The notes beneath the pieces are model-generated. The model ran no database searches. It had not been told where the DNA came from and saw nothing but the letters and a program-made list of their open reading frames with translations. This document shows positions 19,283-30,358 of a stretch of DNA of 64,000 nt, one piece after another. The stretch spans positions 31,744 to 95,743 of the forward strand of contig DAHXKG010000009.1 of NCBI GenBank assembly GCA_027366525.1, written 5' to 3'. Source of the stretch: a candidate division FCPU426 bacterium (lineage in GTDB: Bacteria > Oederibacteriota > Muellerivitia > Muellerivitales > DAHXKG01). A program made the position numbers and the translations under genes. Within the stretch, counting starts at the first letter, position 1. Every line of letters starts with the position of its first letter.

Positions 19283-19766
19283 TTGGATTATCATGTGAAC
19301 CGTAATTTTTTAAGAGCGGATGAATTAGTTCCTATCGTCAAAGATCATAAAAGTCAAAATCGGAAAATTGTTTTTACTAATGGCGTTTTTGATTTGATTC
19401 ATCTGGGTCATGTAACCTATCTGCTAAAAGCGAAAAGCTTGGGTGATATATTGATTGTGGGTATTAACACCGATAGTTCTGTTCAACGGATTAAAGGGCC
19501 CCTAAAACCCATTATACCTTTAGAAGAACGTGCGGAAATGCTTTTGGCCTTATCTTGTGTGGATTATGTTTCTTTTTTTGATGAGGATACGCCATTAAAG
19601 ATTATTCAATGTCTTCAACCGGACATTCTTGTCAAGGGGGGCGATTGGACGGTAGATAAAATTGTGGGTGCTGATTTGGTAAAAGGTTGGGGTGGCGAAG
19701 TTCATACCATTACCATAGTTGAAGGACGATCAACTACAAATTTAATTCAACTGATTCGAGACCGTT

Positions 19767-19780
<14 letters not shown>
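19283..19780 (+). CDS. rfaE2: Heptose 1-phosphate adenylyltransferase, RfaE2 type (copy B)
   Basis: Nucleotidyltransferase of 165 residues. FTNGVFDLIHLGH holds the HxGH signature, INTDSSVQRIKG the second block, and KGGDWTVD the family-typical C-terminal motif, followed by the usual GRSTTNLI end. It would convert heptose 1-phosphate to ADP-heptose. It is more canonical than copy A at 13725. TTG 19283 and GTG 19295 are both possible starts; neither has a ribosome-binding site. It overlaps kdsB by 14 nt. Confidence 0.92.
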
Positions 19781-22998
<3,218 letters not shown>

Positions 22999-23046
22999 GT
23001 TAATGATGACGGTATAGAGAATTGGGAATATTCAGCAATTTTATCT

Positions 23047-23075
23047 TTAAAATTCAAGCGGTTTTAGTTTACAAT
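23047..23075 (+). promoter_or_regulatory. Candidate promoter for the 23126 barrel gene
   Basis: TTAAAA at 23047-23052 and TACAAT at 23070-23075 are 17 nt apart. The -10 is good and the -35 weak. The start codon lies 50 nt downstream. Confidence 0.35.
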
Positions 23076-23125
23076 AGCATCAGTAAAGTGTTAAGTAAAA
23101 AACTCAATGGGTTGGGAGAGTGTGA

Positions 23126-23866
23126 ATGAAAATGAACCGAAAACACCTGATAGTGGTGGTTGCAATGTTTGGTTTTTATTTTACAAGCTGGCCGATTCAT
23201 GCTTGGGCTCAAAGCGTACCTACCTATACGTCCATCAAAAATAATTTTATTTCGTTCCGTCCATATTTAGGCGGTGGATTTGTTTCAACAGATATTAATA
23301 ATTCCGGTGATTTTAATGGAACCGAAATTATTTTAGGCAGTTCATCGCCAGAGGTGGATATGGTTCCTGCCGTCGGAAGAAATGGTGGATTTATGGGCTT
23401 GGTGGGAGTTCGTCATGGGGACTATGCCTTAGAAGTAAGCTATTGGCATTCCGATCAACCGGTAACATTCCAATCTGCACAAAGCTCAGGGGTATACCAA
23501 TCTTTAAATGTTGATTTAAAACGTTATTTTTTCACGTCATTGCCAACCCAACCCTTCCTTCTTTTAGGCGTGAGTTTTCCTTGGATTACTTTTGAAAATG
23601 CCTCATCGCCGGAACCAATCAACCCAAGTGAAACCGCTTCAGCCACCTATTCAGGATTTGGGTTTAATTTAGGTGCCGGACTTGAAATTTATACTGGCAG
23701 TGCTTTTTCTATTTTCGGAGAAGTGATTCAGCGTTGGGCAGAATTTAATACTGTGCATGGATACTATGAACAAAGTAATGTTATATTAACATCGCATGGG
23801 AACCAAATCGATCTTCGTGGAGATGGAGTGGAATTTGCCGTTGGGGCTTCGATAGAAACGTTTTAA
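23126..23866 (+). CDS. Predicted outer-membrane beta-barrel protein
   Basis: 246 residues with a signal peptide (about 1-29, ending in HAWAQ). The mature part begins FRPYLGGGFVSTDINNSG and has about eight amphipathic strands, ending in Phe, like small OmpA- or OmpW-type barrels. It contains no other domain. It is followed after 33 nt by a small lipoprotein gene, with which it may be co-expressed. The function is unknown. The ATG has a modest purine-rich site (GGGAGAG) upstream. Confidence 0.6.
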   Translation: MKMNRKHLIVVVAMFGFYFTSWPIHAWAQSVPTYTSIKNNFISFRPYLGGGFVSTDINNSGDFNGTEIILGSSSPEVDMVPAVGRNGGFMGLVGVRHGDYALEVSYWHSDQPVTFQSAQSSGVYQSLNVDLKRYFFTSLPTQPFLLLGVSFPWITFENASSPEPINPSETASATYSGFGFNLGAGLEIYTGSAFSIFGEVIQRWAEFNTVHGYYEQSNVILTSHGNQIDLRGDGVEFAVGASIETF

Positions 23867-23899
23867 TTTAGCGAATGATCAATTAGGGAAGGAGTATTT

Positions 23900-24091
23900 A
23901 TGAAAGCAAAAATTTTGATAGGTCTTTTATCGTTAGCATTAGTAGGGATTTTATTTTTCCATCTTGCGTGCACAAATGCTAATTCTTCTTCAACCGGGGT
24001 TACATTTCCCCAAGAATGGGCAACTCAAGCGATACCTCTCAATACTGCGATTGCCAGTGCTATGACACCGACTCCGACGGCAACACCTTAA
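23900..24091 (+). CDS. Small predicted lipoprotein
   Basis: 63 residues: a hydrophobic signal with the lipobox HLAC (Cys24), then a short chain ending in a Thr/Pro-rich stretch. A good ribosome-binding site (GGAAGGAG) supports translation. No family is recognised. It resembles other small lipoproteins that follow barrel genes, but a partnership is only suggested by adjacency. Confidence 0.6.
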   Translation: MKAKILIGLLSLALVGILFFHLACTNANSSSTGVTFPQEWATQAIPLNTAIASAMTPTPTATP

Positions 24092-24130
24092 ACTTGCCTA
24101 CAAAGTATTTTAAGCGTCATGGTTCACGCG

Positions 24131-25345
24131 TTATCTTTTTGATAGCGCTGAATGAAATACTTGCCCGAGCCGGCGAATTCCTTCAGTGATTTTGGCTTCA
24201 TCAACTGCACAAAAAGTTAATCGAAGTGTATTGAGCCCCTGCTGATCATGAATATAAAATGCGGATCCAACAACATAGGCCACTTTAGCAGCCAGCGCTT
24301 GCTGAAAGAGTTCAATTGTATTGAAGCCTTTCGGGAGGCCTGCCCAAATGAAAAAACCTCCTAAGGGCCGATTATACCAAATGTCTTTAGGGAAATAATT
24401 TTGAATTGCCGCAATCATAGCATCTCGACGTTTTTGATACGTTTGTATTAATGTTTGAATATGGGCAGGTAAATAACCCTGAGCGAAGAAGTTAGCGGCA
24501 ATCGCTTGTGATAGTACATCGGTACAAACATCGGTTGTTTCTTTAGCCATGGTCATACGAGCAATTAAAGTAGGATCAGCGCAGACCCATCCTAATCGCA
24601 TTCCTGGAGCGCCGATTTTGCTAAAACTTCCAAGATAGACAACTCGTCCATCCGTATCAAAAGATTTGATGCTTCGAATGGATTTGTTGGTGAAGTTCAG
24701 TTCCCCATAGGGATTATCTTCAATAATAAGGAAATCATGACGCCGAGCTACTTCTAATAATTTAATCCGATAATTTTCTGGCAGCGTTGAACCGCCCGGG
24801 TTTTGAAAAGTGGGAATGGTATAAAGTAATTTAGGTTTGTCCGTCGTAGGTGAAGTCAGTTGGGCATTTAGTTCGTCAGGCCGGATACCTGTTTCAGTAC
24901 AAGCAATGGGGAGGAGTTTTGCAAAAAAATTTTTTAGACAGAGTAATCCTCCTAAGTAAGACGGTTCTTCGACCATAACCGTGTCACCAGGATCCAGAAG
25001 TATAGTCGATGCTAAAAATAAACCTTGTTGACTTCCGGTGGTGATTAAAATATTTTCTAAAGTACAATTAATGCCCTGATTATTCAGGTATTGCGCAATT
25101 GCCTCTCGAAGCGGTTTCCAACCAATAGTTTCACCATACTGTAAAGCGAGAGGACCTTGATTCCGGATGACCTGCGATGCCAGATCAGCTAAAAGCTCTT
25201 TGGGAAAAAGTTGCGCATCCGGTGTACCGCCCGCAAATGAAATAATATCCGATTGTTGCACTAGTTTTAGGAGTGCTCGAATAATAGATGGTTTCATCTG
25301 ATTTGAAGTTTTTGAAAAGTAAGAAGAATAGTTCATGAATATCAT
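24131..25345 (-). CDS. PLP-dependent aminotransferase, class I (LysN/2-aminoadipate type)
   Basis: Fold-type I aminotransferase of 404 residues. Typical features are FAGGTPDAQLFP near the N-terminus, the TTGSQQGL motif, TIPTFQNPGG, EDNPYGEL, and the PLP lysine in LGSFSKIGAPGMRLGW. The pattern most resembles the 2-aminoadipate/aromatic aminotransferase (LysN, Aro8, kynurenine aminotransferase II) subgroup. The amino-acid substrate cannot be settled. It stands alone, convergent with the small lipoprotein gene and divergent from enolase. The ATG at 25345 has no clear ribosome-binding site; a second ATG is 9 nt in. Confidence 0.88.
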   Translation of the reverse strand: MIFMNYSSYFSKTSNQMKPSIIRALLKLVQQSDIISFAGGTPDAQLFPKELLADLASQVIRNQGPLALQYGETIGWKPLREAIAQYLNNQGINCTLENILITTGSQQGLFLASTILLDPGDTVMVEEPSYLGGLLCLKNFFAKLLPIACTETGIRPDELNAQLTSPTTDKPKLLYTIPTFQNPGGSTLPENYRIKLLEVARRHDFLIIEDNPYGELNFTNKSIRSIKSFDTDGRVVYLGSFSKIGAPGMRLGWVCADPTLIARMTMAKETTDVCTDVLSQAIAANFFAQGYLPAHIQTLIQTYQKRRDAMIAAIQNYFPKDIWYNRPLGGFFIWAGLPKGFNTIELFQQALAAKVAYVVGSAFYIHDQQGLNTLRLTFCAVDEAKITEGIRRLGQVFHSALSKR

Positions 25346-25369
25346 TCAAAATAAAATAATACTGAAGAT

Positions 25370-25397
25370 ATTTTAATTTAATTTGTAAAGTCGTCAA
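25370..25397 (-). promoter_or_regulatory. Candidate promoter for the aminotransferase gene
   Basis: On the minus strand TTGACG (25392-25397) and TAAAAT (25370-25375) are 16 nt apart, upstream of the ATG at 25345. Confidence 0.4.
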
Positions 25398-25430
25398 TGA
25401 TTTTGTTGATTACCAGAACGATTTAAAAAT

Positions 25431-25458
25431 TTGATTTAGTGCAGTTTTAAAATATAAA
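25431..25458 (+). promoter_or_regulatory. Candidate promoter for enolase
   Basis: TTGATT at 25431-25436 and TATAAA at 25453-25458 are 16 nt apart, about 60 nt before the enolase ATG. Confidence 0.4.
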
Positions 25459-25519
25459 TCATGTTTTTAAAAAGCTGGTAGTGTAAAATGTACCTTAATT
25501 TTATTTGAAGGAGAAGACG

Positions 25520-26794
25520 ATGTCGAAAATTACGTCAATTAAAGCGTTGGAAATTTTAGATTCACGTGGCAACCCGACGGTTCGGGTTCAGGTTGAACTA
25601 GCCAGTGGAGTCCGAGCTTCTTCATCCGTACCATCCGGAGCTTCAACAGGTGAAAATGAAGCAGTGGAATTAAGAGATGGCGATAAAAAGCGCTATTTGG
25701 GGAAGGGTGTATTAAAAAGTGTTAAAAATGTCAATGAAAAGATAGCCCCAGTGATTAACGGAATGGATGTGTATGATCAAATTAAAATTGATCGTCGGAT
25801 GATTGAACTCGATGCTACGGCAAATAAAGGCCAGATGGGTGCTAATTCCATTTTGGGTATCTCCATGGCGGTGGCACGTGCAGCTGCCTGTGAAGCACGG
25901 TTACCACTTTATGCGTATCTTGGGGGAGTTGGATCGTCTTGTCTTCCGGTTCCGATGATGAATATTCTCAATGGAGGCAAGCACGCAGATAATAGTGTTG
26001 ATTTTCAAGAGTTTATGGCAATGCCGATCGGCGCGCCAACTTTTTCAGAAGCACTTCGATGGGGGGCGGAGATATTTCATACCCTGAAAAATATTTTGCA
26101 TGAAAAAAAGTATGTTACGAGTGTTGGAGATGAAGGTGGATTTGCTCCCAATCTCAAGAGCAATGAAGAAGCGGTTGAATTAATTGTTGCAGCAATTGAA
26201 CGAGCTGGCTATAAGCCGGGAAAAGATGTCGCTATTGCTTTGGATCCGGCATCGAGTTCGTTTTTTGAAAATGGCGCCTATGTATTATCGAAATCGGGCC
26301 AAGGAAAGAAAAATAGCAATGAAATGACCGAACTTTATAAACGATGGGTTGAAAAATATCCTATTGTTTCTATTGAAGATGGGTTATCTGAAAATGATTG
26401 GGGTGGTTTTAAAGAGCAGACTGCCAGTCTTGGAAATAAAATTCAAATAGTAGGAGACGACCTTTATGTAACCAATACTAAGTTTATTGAACGAGGTATT
26501 CGGGAAAAGGCCACCAATGCGGTTTTAATCAAGTTGAATCAAATTGGATCAGTAACAGAAACGGTTGAGGCAATTCAACTTTGTAGAAAAGCGGGTTGGA
26601 ACTATATTATTTCGCATCGATCAGGAGAAACCGAAGATACGTTTATGGCCGATTTTGCAGTTGCAATGGGTGGTGGACAAATTAAGACAGGATCTGCATG
26701 CCGAAGTGAACGCATTGCAAAATATAATCGACTGCTAGAAATTGAAGCAGAATTGGGTGCCGCTTCTATTTTTAAAAATCCTTTTTCAAAATAA
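25520..26794 (+). CDS. eno: Enolase
   Basis: Interconverts 2-phosphoglycerate and phosphoenolpyruvate in glycolysis. The start at ATG 25520 is set by the ribosome-binding site GAAGGAG 6 nt upstream and by the family-typical beginning [20 protein letters not shown]; a TTG 15 nt upstream is rejected. The resulting 424 residues are standard. Visible motifs include [14 protein letters not shown], the metal ligands in [11 protein letters not shown] and VGDDLYVTN, the catalytic lysine in [10 protein letters not shown], and [17 protein letters not shown]. Confidence 0.97.
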   Translation: MSKITSIKALEILDSRGNPTVRVQVELASGVRASSSVPSGASTGENEAVELRDGDKKRYLGKGVLKSVKNVNEKIAPVINGMDVYDQIKIDRRMIELDATANKGQMGANSILGISMAVARAAACEARLPLYAYLGGVGSSCLPVPMMNILNGGKHADNSVDFQEFMAMPIGAPTFSEALRWGAEIFHTLKNILHEKKYVTSVGDEGGFAPNLKSNEEAVELIVAAIERAGYKPGKDVAIALDPASSSFFENGAYVLSKSGQGKKNSNEMTELYKRWVEKYPIVSIEDGLSENDWGGFKEQTASLGNKIQIVGDDLYVTNTKFIERGIREKATNAVLIKLNQIGSVTETVEAIQLCRKAGWNYIISHRSGETEDTFMADFAVAMGGGQIKTGSACRSERIAKYNRLLEIEAELGAASIFKNPFSK

Positions 26795-27182
26795 GTGAAA
26801 AGCCGGAAGATTCAATGATTCAAAAATGATCTGTCTTTTTATAACAGTTCAGTTTTATTGTAAAGAGAAGTAACGATAAGACAATCGGGAACGATTCCGA
26901 GAGAAATACGATGAGATTGATCAGGACACCAAAGACCGGTGACAAAGGATTTGACGCAAGTGCGGCCAACTTTCAAGATGAGAATTTCAATAGAAAAAAG
27001 ATTTAGTTGACAGTTGGGATTCTACTTGCCACGGGGGCTGAACGATCTCATCGCTCTAGGGGATGGATTTTATGCTGCTTCGAAATTTAAATTCAACAAT
27101 GGCGCTCTCTTTAGTTCAAGAGGATGAATTTTCATGGGCCACTTGTCCATAAGCCAAGTTTAGCTTAATGTGGAAAATTAGG
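26795..27182. other. 388-nt convergent gap with an unidentified coding-like stretch
   Basis: Lies between the 3' ends of enolase and ilvD. No tRNA, rRNA or known small RNA was recognised and no intrinsic terminator with a T run was found. On the minus strand a frame is open from a TAG near 27029 to a TAA at 26839, about 60 codons, with a TTG at 26976 that would give 45 residues. Its composition (SFVTGLWCPDQSHRI and similar) reads like real protein, but there is no ribosome-binding site and I recognise no family. It could be a gene remnant or chance. Confidence 0.3.
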
Positions 27183-28856
27183 TTAATCAACAATAGCCCC
27201 TAAACTTGCTGACGACACCGACTTTGAAAATTTTGAAAGCACGCCCCGAGTATATTTGGAAACAGGCGGTTTGAATTTTTTCTTTCGAAGTTGAAGTTCT
27301 TGATTTGAAACATGGAGTTGAAGTAATTGTTTGGTTGCGTCAAGCGTAATTAAATCCCCATTTTTTACAAGGGCGATAGGACCGCCAACCTGAGCCTCTG
27401 GGGCGACATGACCCACAACTAAACCATGTGTTCCTCCCGAAAACCGACCATCTGTAATTAGAGCCACTTTTTCACCAAGGCCTTGGCCAGAAATCGCCGA
27501 AGTCACGGCTAACATTTCCCTCATTCCAGGCCCTCCTTTTGGGCCTTCATATCGAATAATGACCACATCGCCCTCACGAATCTGACGCGACTGAACGGCT
27601 GAAAAAGCAGCTTCTTCTCCATCAAATACCTTTGCGGGACCCGTGTGTTTAAAAGTTTTCAAACCTGAAATTTTGGCAACAGCGCCATCTGGAGCAAGGT
27701 TGCCGTATAGGATAACAATGGGGGCTGTAGGATATAAAGGATCGTTGATCGGACGAATGATCGTTTGATTGGGACTAAAGGGTTTAGATGAATCTAAATT
27801 TTCCTTTAAAGTTTTACCAGTTACAGTTAAACAATCTGGATGCAATAGTTTTTCCTTTAATAACATTTTCATAAGAGCTGGAATGCCTCCAATTTGATCC
27901 AAATCGGCCGCTACATATTTTCCACTAGGTTTTAGATCAGCTAAATGGGGAACTTTTTTACCAATTTTTTCAAAATCGGATAATTGTAATGGGATCCGAA
28001 TCGCGTGCGCCATAGCAATGAGGTGTAGAACGGCATTGGTGGAACCCCCAAGAGCCATAACGACGGTAATAGCATTTTCAAATGCCTTTTTACTCATGAT
28101 GTCACTTGGACGGATTTTTTTTTGAATTAAATTAAGTATCGCTTTTCCAGCCAAATCACAAATGGCTCGTTTGGAATTAGAAATAGCGGGTTGACATGAA
28201 TCATGCGGGAGAGCCATGCCCATTGCCTCAATGGCCGAGGCCATGGTATTGGCAGTATACATGCCACCACAGGAACCTGGACCGGGGCACGCATTTTTCT
28301 CAATTGCTTCAAGCTTAGATTTGGATATTTTTTTAGAAGCATATTGGCCGACGGCTTCAAAGACAGAGACAATATCGATCGGTTGATTGTCACATACGCC
28401 GGGAAGAATAGTTCCTCCATAAATAAAAAGGGAGGGGATATTAAGTCGAGCCATCCCAATTAAAGCCCCAGGCATATTTTTATCACAACCGCCAATGGCA
28501 ACCAAGCCGTCAAATCGCTGAGCTGACGCCACAACTTCAATGGAATCTGCAATGACTTCTCGCGAGACCAATGAAAATTTCATACCTTCATGACCCATGG
28601 CAATACCATCCGAGACCGTGATCGTTCCAAAAGTTTGTGCAACGCCACGAGCGCTAGATATACTTGATTTGACACGAGCAGCGAGTTCATTTAAGTGGAT
28701 ATTACAGGGAGTAATTTCACTCCAAGCCGAAGCAATGCCAATAATGGGTTTTTGAAAATCTGCATCTTTAAATCCAACAGCGCGCAACATGGCACGATTG
28801 GGAGTGCGCTGGATTCCGTCAGTCATAAGTAACGATTGTGATTTTAAATTTCCCAT
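27183..28856 (-). CDS. ilvD: Dihydroxy-acid dehydratase
   Basis: Dehydrates dihydroxy-isovalerate and dihydroxy-methylvalerate in branched-chain amino acid synthesis. It has 557 residues, as expected. The iron-sulfur cluster cysteines are visible in TPCN (Cys51), GGCDKNMPG (about 124) and [14 protein letters not shown] (about 196). The lysine of CDKN is the carbamylated metal ligand of the family. C-terminal motifs GGPGMREML and [11 protein letters not shown] are intact. It follows bcp by 18 nt. No other ilv or leu gene is in the window. Confidence 0.96.
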   Translation of the reverse strand: MGNLKSQSLLMTDGIQRTPNRAMLRAVGFKDADFQKPIIGIASAWSEITPCNIHLNELAARVKSSISSARGVAQTFGTITVSDGIAMGHEGMKFSLVSREVIADSIEVVASAQRFDGLVAIGGCDKNMPGALIGMARLNIPSLFIYGGTILPGVCDNQPIDIVSVFEAVGQYASKKISKSKLEAIEKNACPGPGSCGGMYTANTMASAIEAMGMALPHDSCQPAISNSKRAICDLAGKAILNLIQKKIRPSDIMSKKAFENAITVVMALGGSTNAVLHLIAMAHAIRIPLQLSDFEKIGKKVPHLADLKPSGKYVAADLDQIGGIPALMKMLLKEKLLHPDCLTVTGKTLKENLDSSKPFSPNQTIIRPINDPLYPTAPIVILYGNLAPDGAVAKISGLKTFKHTGPAKVFDGEEAAFSAVQSRQIREGDVVIIRYEGPKGGPGMREMLAVTSAISGQGLGEKVALITDGRFSGGTHGLVVGHVAPEAQVGGPIALVKNGDLITLDATKQLLQLHVSNQELQLRKKKFKPPVSKYTRGVLSKFSKSVSSASLGAIVD

Positions 28857-28874
28857 AATGAACCCCTCTCAGTT

Positions 28875-29312
28875 TTAAATAAATGCAAGAATTTCTTGGC
28901 TATGATTTTCTGGATTTACTTTTTGAAAAATTTTGCTTATTTTTCCAGTGATGTCTATGATCACGGTTATACGTTGATCATATCCCTTTTCAGGATTAAA
29001 GGCTCCATAAAGCTTGGAAACGCTTCCATCTTTATCAGCCAGCAGTGGAAAATTCAATTGGAATTTTGAAACGAAGGCTTGATGCGATTCCACAGAATCC
29101 GTTGAAATTCCAAAAATAACAGTTCCTCTTTGAAGGATATCGGCACAACGGTCTCGAAAACCGCAGGCTTCTTTAGTACATCCAGGCGTATCATCCTTGG
29201 GATAAAAATAGAGAATAACGTTTTTTTTACCTTTAAAACTGTCAAGCGAATATATGGTTCCATCACTAGCTGGAAGTTGAAAGTTAGGGGCTGGTTGTCC
29301 TTCTGAGATCAT
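28875..29312 (-). CDS. bcp: Peroxiredoxin, BCP/PrxQ type
   Basis: Thiol peroxidase that reduces hydroperoxides using thioredoxin. It has 145 residues. The peroxidatic Cys45 and resolving Cys50 lie in DDTPGCTKEACGFRDR, the exact E. coli BCP arrangement, and FYPKD precedes it. It sits upstream of ilvD with an 18-nt spacer; protection of the oxygen-sensitive iron-sulfur dehydratase is a possible reason for the pairing, but that is inference. Confidence 0.94.
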   Translation of the reverse strand: MISEGQPAPNFQLPASDGTIYSLDSFKGKKNVILYFYPKDDTPGCTKEACGFRDRCADILQRGTVIFGISTDSVESHQAFVSKFQLNFPLLADKDGSVSKLYGAFNPEKGYDQRITVIIDITGKISKIFQKVNPENHSQEILAFI

Positions 29313-29425
29313 AAATAAAATTCCTTCATAAATATTAATTAGGTTTTAAAAAGTGGTTTTACAAAGACCAACTCTAAGCTATTAAAAAAATGTATAAATA
29401 TCAAGAGAATTTATTTTGAGTCCGG

Positions 29426-30304
29426 TTACGGTTTTAGATGGTCAAGTAATTCATCAGAAAATTGTCCACTGCAGATTTCTTCTACGGGCCCCCTCATTTT
29501 TATTTGAAAATCATTTGCAACTTGGAGAAAAAGATCTCCTCCGGGCATATGCACGGTCAGATCCGATTGGCATTTCTTGGTTTTAACGCATGCCGCAGCA
29601 ACGGCACAGGAGGATGATCCAGAAGCCATCGTATATCCTGCCCCCCGCTCCCATATTTCAATAGAAACTTCCCTTGGATTATTAACAGTGACGAGCTGAA
29701 CATTGCTTCGGTTAGGAAACTGGGGATGATTTTCAAGAAGGGGCCCAAGGTCATGAATGGACCAATTGGGAATTTGATCATGAAAGACGACACAATGGGG
29801 ATTTCCCATAGATACGCCAGTGATAGGAATGCGTTTTTTTTCTCCTGCAAGAGTAATTTCCAGTGGGAAATTAATGACTTCACCTGTGATCCCGTGGATG
29901 GGGATTTTTTCAGCGTCAAAGGTCGCTTGACCCATTTCAACGGTTACAGTAACGACATGCCCTAGAACGATATGTAAAAATGACTTAACCGTTCCACCTA
30001 GGGTTTCAATTTCAAATTTCATTTTTTCAGTATATCCATGTTCGTAAAGAAATTTGCTGAAAATACGTAATCCATTACCACTTTTTTCTGCTTCACTGCC
30101 ATCCGGGTTATAAATTTTCAATGCTGCTTCAGCGGAGGAAGCCGGTAATAAAGCTAATATTCCATCTGAGCCAATTCCAGTATGGCGGTTACAAATTTGT
30201 ATGATATTTTGGGGTGTTAAAGGGAAGGATAATTGGGCCAGATCCACAATTAAGTAATCATTACCTAACCCATGTGAGCGAATAAATTGGTTTTTTTTTA
30301 GCAT
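29426..30304 (-). CDS. dapF: DapF-family epimerase homologue lacking both catalytic cysteines
   Basis: Full-length (292 residues) member of the diaminopimelate epimerase family: HGLGNDYLIVD at 11-21, GIGSDGIL, NPDGSEAEKSGNGLR, SMGNPHCVVF, WERGAGYTMASGSSSC and the final MRGP. In DapF two cysteines act as acid and base. Aligned with E. coli, Cys73 is Ser75 here (KSGNG) and Cys217 is Ser228 (ASGSS); the conserved Glu208 is Tyr224. Both serine codons (AGT, TCT) are one base from TGT, and the frame is otherwise intact. It may still epimerise, may be a dehydratase or isomerase, or may act on another substrate. Upstream of it is a membrane protein gene; no dap gene is near. Confidence 0.8.
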   Translation of the reverse strand: MLKKNQFIRSHGLGNDYLIVDLAQLSFPLTPQNIIQICNRHTGIGSDGILALLPASSAEAALKIYNPDGSEAEKSGNGLRIFSKFLYEHGYTEKMKFEIETLGGTVKSFLHIVLGHVVTVTVEMGQATFDAEKIPIHGITGEVINFPLEITLAGEKKRIPITGVSMGNPHCVVFHDQIPNWSIHDLGPLLENHPQFPNRSNVQLVTVNNPREVSIEIWERGAGYTMASGSSSCAVAAACVKTKKCQSDLTVHMPGGDLFLQVANDFQIKMRGPVEEICSGQFSDELLDHLKP

Positions 30305-30358
30305 ACAAGGTTACCTTTTTAAAAAAAATAAGACAGAGTTAAAAACCCGGCCGAGACA

